The position numbers and the translations under genes were made by a program. A stretch of DNA of 7,967 nt from Acidobacteriota bacterium (GTDB lineage Bacteria > Acidobacteriota > Holophagae > Thermotomaculales > Thermotomaculaceae), in assembly GCA_027067895.1 (NCBI GenBank), contig JAMOUY010000219.1:1-7967 (forward strand), in the 5' to 3' direction. The notes beneath the pieces are model-generated. The model searched no databases and was not told the origin of the DNA. It saw only the letters and a program-made list of their open reading frames with translations. This document shows, in pieces, positions 1 to 6,113 of the stretch; within the stretch, counting starts at the first letter, position 1, and every line of letters starts with the position of its first letter.

Positions 1-1
1 A

Positions 2-649
2 ACAATGCTCGGCAAAGAACTTACAGCAAACGCGGTTATCGTCGCAACAGGCGCTTCGGCAAAATGGCTGGGGATTCCCGGTGAAAAAGAGTTTATGGGA
101 AGAGGCGTAAGCGGATGCGCAACCTGTGACGGATTTTTCTTCAAAGACAAGGTAGTAATGGTTGTAGGCGGAGGGGACACAGCAATGGAAGATGCCACAT
201 ACCTCACAAACCACGCAAAAAAGGTTTACGTCGTTCACAGAAGGGACAAACTTAGAGCAAGCAAGGCAATGCAGGAAAAAGCCTTAAACAACCCGAAAAT
301 TGAGTTTATTTGGAATACCGTTCCCGTTGAAGTAATGGGGAATAGTGCCGTTGAAAAGGTAAAACTTAAAAACGTAAAGACAGGGGAAGAATTTGAGAAG
401 GAAATAGACGGCTTTTTCGTAGCAATAGGACACAAACCTAATACCGAATTTTTAAAGGGACAACTTGAATTGGACGAAAGCGGATACATTATTACTAAAC
501 CAGATTCAACCTATACCTCTGTTGAAGGCGTTTTTGCCGCAGGAGACGTTAGAGACAAGGTTTACAGGCAGGCAATTACAGCCGCGGGTTCCGGCTGTAT
601 GGCGGCAATAGACGCCGAAAGGTGGCTTGAAGAAAAAAGTTTGAAATGA
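2..649 (+). CDS. trxB: Thioredoxin reductase, N-terminus cut off by window edge
   Basis: This is the C-terminal two thirds of an NADPH-dependent thioredoxin reductase, a cytoplasmic FAD flavoenzyme that passes electrons from NADPH to thioredoxin. About 215 residues are visible; the family is usually about 310, so roughly 95 are missing, including the first FAD-binding glycine motif. Counting from the first visible Met (base 5), the redox-active CATC is at residues 38-41 (bases 116-127). The NADPH-binding GGGDTA is at 55-60, the HRR...RA phosphate-binding motif at 78-85, and the C-terminal FAD motif VFAAGDV at 176-182. The frame stays open upstream of base 5, so that Met is internal (the family's segment before the VIVATG motif) and not a start. 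The stop overlaps the next gene as ATGA. CATC plus the motif order make the assignment secure against related NADH:flavoprotein reductases. Confidence 0.96.
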   Translation, partial: TMLGKELTANAVIVATGASAKWLGIPGEKEFMGRGVSGCATCDGFFFKDKVVMVVGGGDTAMEDATYLTNHAKKVYVVHRRDKLRASKAMQEKALNNPKIEFIWNTVPVEVMGNSAVEKVKLKNVKTGEEFEKEIDGFFVAIGHKPNTEFLKGQLELDESGYIITKPDSTYTSVEGVFAAGDVRDKVYRQAITAAGSGCMAAIDAERWLEEKSLK

Positions 650-1134
650 TTGCCAAAATAATAGTTTTACTGTTTTTCTTGCTCTCCCTGATTTTGTCGG
701 TTGTCGGCTTTGCAGGGGGAGCCTTGATTTTTTTAACCGCATTGGTTTACGGATATTTTCATCATTTTGCTTCTTTCACGCCGGGAATACTCGCAATTTT
801 GGGAATTTTGGCGGTTATATGCGAAATAATTGAGTTTTTTTCCGGCACAATAGGGGCTAAAAAATTCAATGCGTCAAAACAGGCTGTTTACGGGTCGGTA
901 ATCGGGCTTTTCATAGGATTTTTCATATCAATTTTTACGTTTCAATTTTATCTGATTTTTGTAGGCCTGATAATTGGCGTTGTTTTAGGCGAACTTATTG
1001 CAGGAAGAAGAGAAATAAAAGTTATTTTGAAATCCCTTGTCGGGGTTTTTTTGGGGAAAGTCGGCGGTATAATCCTTAAATCAAGCATTACTTTTGTGAT
1101 GGTCGTTATCGGAATATGGCGGCTTTTTTTCTGA
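646..1134 (+). CDS. DUF456 family membrane protein
   Basis: This is a small integral membrane protein of the DUF456 family, whose function is unknown. It has 162 residues, the usual family length. Hydrophobic segments lie at about 4-36, 46-64, 81-115 and 130-157. The family signature is present: a GAKK-F-ASK segment at 70-78 followed by a glycine-rich membrane span, then GELIAGR at 115-121 and another glycine-rich segment. The ATG overlaps the trxB stop as ATGA and has only a weak purine-rich stretch upstream, so translation is probably coupled to trxB. The last 54 bases run tail to tail over the end of the leftward 202-residue gene, with no terminator-like hairpin between them. The family call rests on motifs recognised by eye; no activity can be assigned. 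Confidence 0.85.
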   Translation: MIAKIIVLLFFLLSLILSVVGFAGGALIFLTALVYGYFHHFASFTPGILAILGILAVICEIIEFFSGTIGAKKFNASKQAVYGSVIGLFIGFFISIFTFQFYLIFVGLIIGVVLGELIAGRREIKVILKSLVGVFLGKVGGIILKSSITFVMVVIGIWRLFF

Positions 1135-1689
1135 AAAAATCCTCAAAGACACAAATAAAATTGCAGCCATAACAATCTGAATCAAATCAACCGAAAACAT
1201 CAAATAAGGCTCATAACGAAGAAAAGAAAAAACATTGAACAAAATTCCGTAAATAAAACCAGCAACAGTGTATAAAGCAACAGCAGGGGCAAGTATTTTC
1301 TGGCTTGCAGGAACTCTTGTCATTGCGTAAATAACCGAAACAAAGGCAATAAATCCCGGCATTACGGCTTTAATTAGATAAGGCTCGTACCTTGCCGTAA
1401 AAAAATAGAGAAAAAGAAAAATTATTAGAGAAATTTTCAAAGAAATCTTTACCTTGTCTCTGAAAAAGTGAAAGAAAAAAGCAAAAATAAAACAGACAAA
1501 CGCTTCCGACGGGATTAAAAAAAAATAAGGCAAATTTCCCATTAAAACGGTTAAATCTTCCGTCAAAAGGTAAAAAAACAATGTTTCGGCAAGAAGTATA
1601 TAGGCAACACCTTTATAATTAAGGAAAAAGCAAATAAAAAACTGGACAAAGAAAAAGGAAAGCGTCAATATCCTTTTATTTGTCTTCAA
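1081..1689 (-). CDS. Unrecognised multi-span membrane protein with internal repeat
   Basis: A 202-residue very hydrophobic protein that I do not recognise. About six or seven membrane spans can be seen, roughly at 7-23, 27-42, 53-73, 84-98, 108-123, 132-155 and 164-184, followed by a short charged His-containing tail. The motif RYEPYL occurs twice, at 100-105 and 158-163, each next to a span and each with an Arg 20 residues after the motif, suggesting a duplicated membrane unit of about 58 residues. The start is TTG at 1689, supported by an AGGAG ten bases upstream; the first ATG is at residue 50 and would remove two spans. It overlaps the end of the DUF4388 gene by 14 bases, so the two are probably co-translated. 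It contains a nine-base T tract (bases 1517-1525). It is probably real because the frame is long and in operon position, but its function is unknown. Confidence 0.72.
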   Translation of the reverse strand: MKTNKRILTLSFFFVQFFICFFLNYKGVAYILLAETLFFYLLTEDLTVLMGNLPYFFLIPSEAFVCFIFAFFFHFFRDKVKISLKISLIIFLFLYFFTARYEPYLIKAVMPGFIAFVSVIYAMTRVPASQKILAPAVALYTVAGFIYGILFNVFSFLRYEPYLMFSVDLIQIVMAAILFVSLRIFSEKKPPYSDNDHHKSNA

Positions 1690-2833
1690 CTTTTTCTATC
1701 TCCTGATTTGCATAAAAAGAAACAGGCAGGCTTAAACCGTATTTTCCCGGAATTACATATCTGTCTTCCCCCACCCTTAAAAAAACTGCCGGCTTTATAG
1801 AAAAGGAAAAATTCAGCAACCTTTGAATTTCCCTTGCCTTAATGGCTTTTAACTTTAAAAACTCAGAATTTACTTCACGGTATTTCATCTGCCTAAACGA
1901 TGAGAAAGACGGAAGAAAATCATTTATGGGGGAATGAAAAGAAGTCAGCAAAGTTATAACAAAAATTACCGCCGCAATGATTGATATAAGAACAACTCTC
2001 TCCCCTTTATACTCTTTTTTCTTTTTCTCATATTCGGGAAGGTCGGGAACACTGATTACGGTAGGCTCAATATAGCCTTGTTCAAGCAAATCGTACATTG
2101 CGCGATAGGTATAAAATTCAATAAGTTTAGATTTCTGCAAAATTTCTTTCAAAGAAGACATGCCGTCAACAAGGCCTAAAACATAATCCATTTCATAGGG
2201 AAGCCCGGATTTCTTTTGTTCAAGAAATTCATCTTCAACAAGAAACGCGTCAACGTTTTCCGCTTCACCCTTTTCATCTTTTTCGGAAGGTTTTTTGCCG
2301 GTTTTTCTAAAAACAACATCTGATTTGTTCAACTTTCTTTCAATTACAGGCCATTCGTCAATCATTCTCAAACCTTCAAGCAACACGCTTTCGGTTGAAA
2401 GAGGCTCAAAATTTTCCCTGTCGTAATCAATATTGCTCAAAGGCTTAAAGTGATAACTTCCCCTTCTCCACCTAAACAGCCCGTAAACAATTTCCAAAAC
2501 CCTTTTTTTAAGCGCTTCTTTTAAATCTTCCTGCGAAATATAATTTTTCTCTATTAAAATCTGTCCCAATCTTTTCATTGTGTTTTTTTGTACTTCCAAA
2601 GCAACTTCAAGTTCGTCTTCGGTAATAGCCCCTATTCTGACAAGAAGTTTGCCCAACAGGTAATCCGCTTTCCCTCTTTTTGATTCCGCTCCGACTATCA
2701 TTCCGTCCTGAAAATATACTTCAACCTCTTCGTCATCTTTGATTAAAGAAAGCACCCCTGTTTTTTTCTGGATTGAAATCAATTGAAAAATATCAGCAAG
2801 GCTAAAATCCTTTAAAGTTCCCTTTAAAGCCAT
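1676..2833 (-). CDS. Membrane-anchored DUF4388 (PATAN-type) protein
   Basis: A 385-residue protein with an N-terminal DUF4388 domain (about 1-130, with a likely extension to 165). It starts with the typical 'LKGTL.DFSLADIFQLI' pattern and contains the GVL-L and YFQDG-IVGAES strands. Next come two helical repeats resembling the N-terminal module of type II secretion/type IV pilus ATPases (LLGKLLVRIGAITEDEL and RLGQILIEKNYISQEDL). A charged linker (about 170-208) leads to a second winged-helix-like module (211-256, with VLGLVDGMSSLKEIL). A single span at 279-299 is followed by an 85-residue tail predicted to be periplasmic. DUF4388 proteins are associated with signalling and gliding or pilus regulation in some bacteria, but no reaction is established. 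The ATG shares one base with the preceding stop (TAATG) and has AGAGG seven bases upstream. The C-terminal anchor is unusual for this domain as I know it. Confidence 0.85.
   Translation of the reverse strand: MALKGTLKDFSLADIFQLISIQKKTGVLSLIKDDEEVEVYFQDGMIVGAESKRGKADYLLGKLLVRIGAITEDELEVALEVQKNTMKRLGQILIEKNYISQEDLKEALKKRVLEIVYGLFRWRRGSYHFKPLSNIDYDRENFEPLSTESVLLEGLRMIDEWPVIERKLNKSDVVFRKTGKKPSEKDEKGEAENVDAFLVEDEFLEQKKSGLPYEMDYVLGLVDGMSSLKEILQKSKLIEFYTYRAMYDLLEQGYIEPTVISVPDLPEYEKKKKEYKGERVVLISIIAAVIFVITLLTSFHSPINDFLPSFSSFRQMKYREVNSEFLKLKAIKAREIQRLLNFSFSIKPAVFLRVGEDRYVIPGKYGLSLPVSFYANQEIEKVEDK
1700..1704 (-). promoter_or_regulatory. Ribosome binding site AGGAG for the TTG-started gene
   Basis: AGGAG on the minus strand, ten bases before the TTG at 1689 and inside the 3' end of the DUF4388 gene. 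It is the main reason for accepting the rare TTG start of the 202-residue protein. The spacing is slightly long. Confidence 0.55.
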
Positions 2834-4560
2834 TACCTTTCCTCTCTTTCAAAGAAAACATTAATCAGGTTTATTAACTGCAAAAGAACAAACATGGCAA
2901 TTAATGGCAAGATAATAACAAAATTACCGACAATGCCGTAAGCCTTTAAAATATCAAGCACCAAAATAACGGATAAAACAAAAATCAAAAAGCCGGAAAA
3001 TACCCTTTGCAAAACGCAAATATTGTAAAATCCCGGTAAAACCACGCCAAGTCCTATTTCAAAAGAACGTTTCAGAGCGGAATAAATTTTTATTTCTCTT
3101 CTTTTTTCCTCAACCATATCCTGAGACATTTCGCCTTTTGATTTTTTCATAATTGCGCATTGAGTACACAATTTATCGTTTTGAGACTCAAAAACTTTGA
3201 AAGGCGTCCCGCACCTTTTACAGGATTTGGTAATTGAGAAATCTCTCGTAATAAAACTTATCGCAATCAGAATAAGTGTAAACAACAGAAAAAACATGGG
3301 AATACTCAATGAATCTTTATATTCCGAAAAAGAAAATTCATTAAAAATCAACTTAAATGTCTCCCAAAATCCCGGGACGGCAATTAAGGGATAAGGCTCT
3401 TTAATATTCAATTTCAGCCATCTCGCAGTGCCTAAAACGTCCGCCTTTGACGCTGATTTTAAAGATTCCTCCGATTCCACAATATTGTAAAGTTTGTTGT
3501 TGAGGTAAAACTTGTTTATATTAGACTGAAATTTTAATCCGCTTGTTACAGCCTGCTCAAAAAAGTTAAGCGCAAGTTTCGGCCTTGAAAGAAGGACATA
3601 GGAAACACCGATATTGTTTAGCGCATACTTGTAAAGTGACGAATCGGAATTTACCCTTTTAAGGAATTTTACCCCGTCAATAGGTTTCCCGCCTCTTAAA
3701 AATGAGACTCCCACTGCAAAATTCTCAAAATCCCCGCCTTTACCCGCCGCTTCGCCAACTCCGGAAAAGGGACTGACAAGGCTTTCATAGTAGAATGCCT
3801 TTTTCTGAAAGAAATAAGTGGTAAAAGAGGTAAGAAAAATACCGATAAAAGAAACCAATATCATTACGGCTATTGCGAAAAAAACTATGATTTTTTCTTT
3901 TTTGGAAAAGTATACGAAGAAAACAATCAGCCAATAAAGAGGCAGAAATTTAACATGGATTGTGAGAAAAACAGGCGCCAAAAGAACAATTCCCGCCAAA
4001 AGGTAAAACGAAAGTTTGCTTCCGAAACCGTTTTTGGAAAGATAACTTTTTACATCATAGGCAAAAAGCCTGATAAATCTAAGAAAAGAAAGCAGTCCGT
4101 AAACAACAAGAAACGCGAGCAAAGCAATGTAAACATTTGACATGCAGTTTACCAAAAAAGGCAAAAACCTTTCCACATTAGCCAGATAATCCACAAGGGA
4201 ATCAATTGAAAAAACCCATGTTTCAACATATTTTTTGTCATTCAGCATTCTCCGGCTAATTGTTTTAAAAGTATCTGTCTGAGAAGAATCAACCTTGTGG
4301 AAAAAAAGAATATGGTCGTATTTTAATTTTTTGTTTTTTTCAAGTATTTTTGAGAGGTAATCAAAGGAAGAGTACCCTTCGCAAAAGAATGTTTTATTAA
4401 AAACACCGAAATCCACTTCATTGTTTTTGTCCGAATTTGCATACATTCTTTGAAGAGAGTTTTGCAATTGGTAATCAAAATTCTGAGAAAATGAAGGTTT
4501 GAAAACAACAAAAATAAAAAGAAAAATTGCAAAAAACCTTGCGCTTCTCCATTCCTTCAC
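2833..4560 (-). CDS. Multi-span membrane protein with TPR-like repeats and zinc ribbon
   Basis: A 575-residue protein without a recognised name. An N-terminal signal peptide (8-25, likely cleavage after SFS at 25) precedes an exported region (26-140). Spans follow at about 141-160, 183-201, 203-218 and 224-245. A helical region at 274-345 reads as two TPR-like repeats, best seen in the segment beginning ALNNIGVSY at 313. A span at 419-437 leads to a zinc ribbon with CxxC pairs at 447/450 and 465/468, then two more spans (about 519-537 and 544-566). Positively charged loops suggest the TPR part is periplasmic and the zinc ribbon cytoplasmic. The start is GTG at 4560, with GGTGGAG six bases upstream; a nearby ATG at 4575 runs straight into a stop. 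It forms an overlapping trio with the next two leftward genes. Similar TPR/zinc-ribbon membrane proteins occur in other phyla, but I know of no function for them. Confidence 0.8.
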   Translation of the reverse strand: MKEWRSARFFAIFLFIFVVFKPSFSQNFDYQLQNSLQRMYANSDKNNEVDFGVFNKTFFCEGYSSFDYLSKILEKNKKLKYDHILFFHKVDSSQTDTFKTISRRMLNDKKYVETWVFSIDSLVDYLANVERFLPFLVNCMSNVYIALLAFLVVYGLLSFLRFIRLFAYDVKSYLSKNGFGSKLSFYLLAGIVLLAPVFLTIHVKFLPLYWLIVFFVYFSKKEKIIVFFAIAVMILVSFIGIFLTSFTTYFFQKKAFYYESLVSPFSGVGEAAGKGGDFENFAVGVSFLRGGKPIDGVKFLKRVNSDSSLYKYALNNIGVSYVLLSRPKLALNFFEQAVTSGLKFQSNINKFYLNNKLYNIVESEESLKSASKADVLGTARWLKLNIKEPYPLIAVPGFWETFKLIFNEFSFSEYKDSLSIPMFFLLFTLILIAISFITRDFSITKSCKRCGTPFKVFESQNDKLCTQCAIMKKSKGEMSQDMVEEKRREIKIYSALKRSFEIGLGVVLPGFYNICVLQRVFSGFLIFVLSVILVLDILKAYGIVGNFVIILPLIAMFVLLQLINLINVFFEREER

Positions 4561-4566
4561 GTCTTA

Positions 4567-4573
4567 CTCCACC
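4567..4573 (-). promoter_or_regulatory. Ribosome binding site deciding a GTG start
   Basis: GGTGGAG on the minus strand, six bases before the GTG at 4560. It supports GTG as the start of the 575-residue protein; the signal peptide also begins in the right place from this codon. Confidence 0.65.
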
Positions 4574-4597
4574 ATTAAAATTATTTAATTCCATTAA

Positions 4598-4625
4598 ATT
4601 TTATCATTTTAAAACAAAATTCCAA
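4598..4625 (-). promoter_or_regulatory. Possible sigma-70-type promoter in the 73-base gap
   Basis: On the minus strand TTGGAA (4625-4620) and TAAAAT (4603-4598) are separated by 16 bases, a 4/6 and 5/6 match to the -35 and -10 consensus. The pair sits in the only sizeable gap of the leftward run, about 38 bases before the GTG of the 575-residue gene. The gap is extremely AT-rich, so a chance match is quite possible. Confidence 0.35.
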
Positions 4626-4633
4626 TAAATATT

Positions 4634-5518
4634 TTAACCTTTTTCTCTATCAATGTCTTTGTAATAGAGAGTGCTAACCTGCTCGGAAATCAAACCCATA
4701 AGAAGAGTAAATATGGAAGCAAGTACCAAAATGCCCGTAAAAAGCGTGTATCTTCCCGAGACTAAATACCTGTAAAGAAAATGTGCAATCGCTGCGAAGA
4801 AAAGCATAAGGGAAACCGGGAAAAAAATCTTCATCGGACTGAAAAGAGTGGTAATCTTTGCAATTATTGAGAAAAATTTAAGTCCGTCCCTGACAAGTTT
4901 TATTTTGCTTTTCCCCTTTCTTTTTCTTGTTTTTATTGGAATGTAGCAAAGGGAATAGCCTGCCTTTAAAAAAGCGAGCGTACTTGTTGAAGGATAGGAA
5001 AAACCGTTGGGAAACATATAGACAAACTTTAAAATAATCTCCCTTTTCGCGCCTCTCAATCCGCTTGTCAAATCTTTAATCTCAAAATCCGCCACATAAC
5101 TTGCAAGTTTGTTGTAAACATAGTTTCCCAAAGCCCTGAAAAAACTCGCCTGAGAGTCTTTGTCCCTTGCGCCAACAACAAGGTGGTATCCTTCTTCAAG
5201 TTTTTCCAAAATCCTTCCTATATCGGCAGGATAATGCTGTCCGTCTCCGTCAATCATTACCACGTATTCGCCTTTTGCGTTTCTTATCCCGGTTTTTACC
5301 GCTCCCCCGTTTCCGATATTGTGTTTGTGGGAAATAATCCTTACATTGTCTCTGTTAAACTTTTCAAGCACTTCCGCCGTGCCGTCGGTTGAGCCGTCGT
5401 TTACAACAATTATCTCGTGGGGAAAACTGAAACCTCTGCAAAACTCAATCACTTCCGAGAGAAAATTTTCAATATTTTCTTTCTCATTGTAAACCGGAAT
5501 TATAACCGATAATTTCAT
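4634..5518 (-). CDS. Family 2 glycosyltransferase, polyprenyl-phosphate type
   Basis: A membrane-bound GT-A fold glycosyltransferase of family 2, resembling dolichol- or polyprenyl-phosphate mannose/glucose synthases (DPM1/GtrB/ArnC group). These enzymes transfer a sugar from a nucleotide sugar to a lipid phosphate at the cytoplasmic face. From the ATG at 5518 it has 294 residues. It shows the N-terminal SVIIPVYNE strand, DGSTDGT at 41-47, and the metal-binding DGDGQH at 90-95. Two C-terminal spans lie at about 229-250 and 257-279. The processive QxxRW motif is absent, as expected for this group. A longer reading from TTG at 5542 adds eight residues that do not fit the family, while the ATG has GGAGG just upstream. 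It lies 16 bases after lemA, so it is probably in the same operon. The sugar and acceptor cannot be told. Confidence 0.92.
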   Translation of the reverse strand: MKLSVIIPVYNEKENIENFLSEVIEFCRGFSFPHEIIVVNDGSTDGTAEVLEKFNRDNVRIISHKHNIGNGGAVKTGIRNAKGEYVVMIDGDGQHYPADIGRILEKLEEGYHLVVGARDKDSQASFFRALGNYVYNKLASYVADFEIKDLTSGLRGAKREIILKFVYMFPNGFSYPSTSTLAFLKAGYSLCYIPIKTRKRKGKSKIKLVRDGLKFFSIIAKITTLFSPMKIFFPVSLMLFFAAIAHFLYRYLVSGRYTLFTGILVLASIFTLLMGLISEQVSTLYYKDIDREKG

Positions 5519-5522
5519 CAAA

Positions 5523-5527
5523 CCTCC
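5523..5527 (-). promoter_or_regulatory. Ribosome binding site fixing the glycosyltransferase ATG
   Basis: GGAGG on the minus strand four bases before the ATG at 5518. It lies downstream of the alternative TTG (5542), so it can only serve the ATG and argues for the shorter protein. Confidence 0.75.
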
Positions 5528-5534
5528 GAAAAAT

Positions 5535-6101
5535 TTACTCAAAAGAAATTTTTACGTCTTTTTTGTCCTCTTCCTCGGCCTTAAAAAGCGGAAAAGGCTT
5601 ATAATTCAGCATTTTTGCTATAAAAACTTCGGGAATCTGCTCAATCGCGGTATTGAAAGCGGTAGCGGAAAAGTTGTACATCTCTCTCCTATCTGCAATA
5701 GCGTTTTCAATATCGCTGATTCTTCTTTGCAAATTTAAAAAGTTTTCGTTAGCCTTCAATTCAGGATACCTTTCAGATAAAGCGAACAATTGCCTCAACG
5801 CCGCGGTTATCATGTTGTTTGCTTCAAGTTTTTCGTCAATGCTTGTCGCGTTTGCATACATATTCCTCGCTTTGATAACATTTTCAAGCGTCTCTCTCTC
5901 ATGCTTTGCATACCCTTTGACAGTTTCAACAAGTTTCGGAATTTCGTCGTGCCTCTGCTTCAATAAAACGTCAATATTGGCAAAAGCCTGAGGCACCTGA
6001 TTTTTCAATGCGACAAGCCTGTTGTAAACCCCGACGAAGTAAACAACGGAAACAAAAATCAAAAATAAAATTACCCCGATAACAATCAAAGCCACATTCA
6101 T
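5535..6101 (-). CDS. lemA: LemA family protein
   Basis: A 188-residue LemA family protein, close to the usual family length. It has a single N-terminal span (about 4-25) followed by a long helical region. The family hallmark is clear: YNRLVALKNQV at 26-36, then AFANIDVLLKQRHDEIPKLV at 39-58 and VETVKGYAKHERETLE at 58-73, and later the NFLNLQRRISDIENAI segment. LemA proteins are membrane-anchored helical bundles of unknown biochemical role; in Listeria a homologue is known only as the source of a presented peptide. The ATG has a full AGGAGG six bases upstream. It follows the GIDE-domain gene by ten bases, and LemA beside a GIDE protein is a recurring arrangement in bacteria. The C-terminal tail (174-188) is charged and probably flexible. 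Confidence 0.95.
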   Translation of the reverse strand: MNVALIVIGVILFLIFVSVVYFVGVYNRLVALKNQVPQAFANIDVLLKQRHDEIPKLVETVKGYAKHERETLENVIKARNMYANATSIDEKLEANNMITAALRQLFALSERYPELKANENFLNLQRRISDIENAIADRREMYNFSATAFNTAIEQIPEVFIAKMLNYKPFPLFKAEEEDKKDVKISFE

Positions 6102-6107
6102 ATAAAT

Positions 6108-6113
6108 CCTCCT
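6108..6113 (-). promoter_or_regulatory. Perfect AGGAGG ribosome binding site overlapping a stop codon
   Basis: AGGAGG on the minus strand, six bases before the lemA ATG. Its first two bases are the last two of the GIDE-gene TAG stop (6114-6112), so ribosomes finishing that gene are placed directly on the lemA start. Strong re-initiation on lemA is likely. Confidence 0.8.

Noticed and set aside
5..7. ATG at base 5 as the trxB start
   Set aside because: The frame is open upstream and about 95 family residues would be missing; it is an internal Met.
235..489. 84-codon open frame antisense to trxB
   Set aside because: It lies wholly inside the well-supported trxB frame, has low-complexity Ser/Phe-rich sequence and no ribosome binding context; it is a shadow of the real gene.
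506..742. 78-codon leftward open frame spanning the trxB/DUF456 junction
   Set aside because: It crosses two real genes in antisense and resembles no protein family.
1042..1067. Runs of G (GGGG, GGGG, GG, GG) as a G-quadruplex
   Set aside because: Two of the four runs are only two bases long, and the sequence is explained by glycine codons of the DUF456 protein.
1124..1139. Near-palindrome of T7-CTG-A6 as a bidirectional terminator
   Set aside because: The stem would be only A-T pairs with no G-C core, and it lies inside coding sequence of both genes.
5653..5991. 112-codon rightward open frame inside lemA
   Set aside because: LemA motifs fix the coding strand here; the antisense frame is a product of codon bias.
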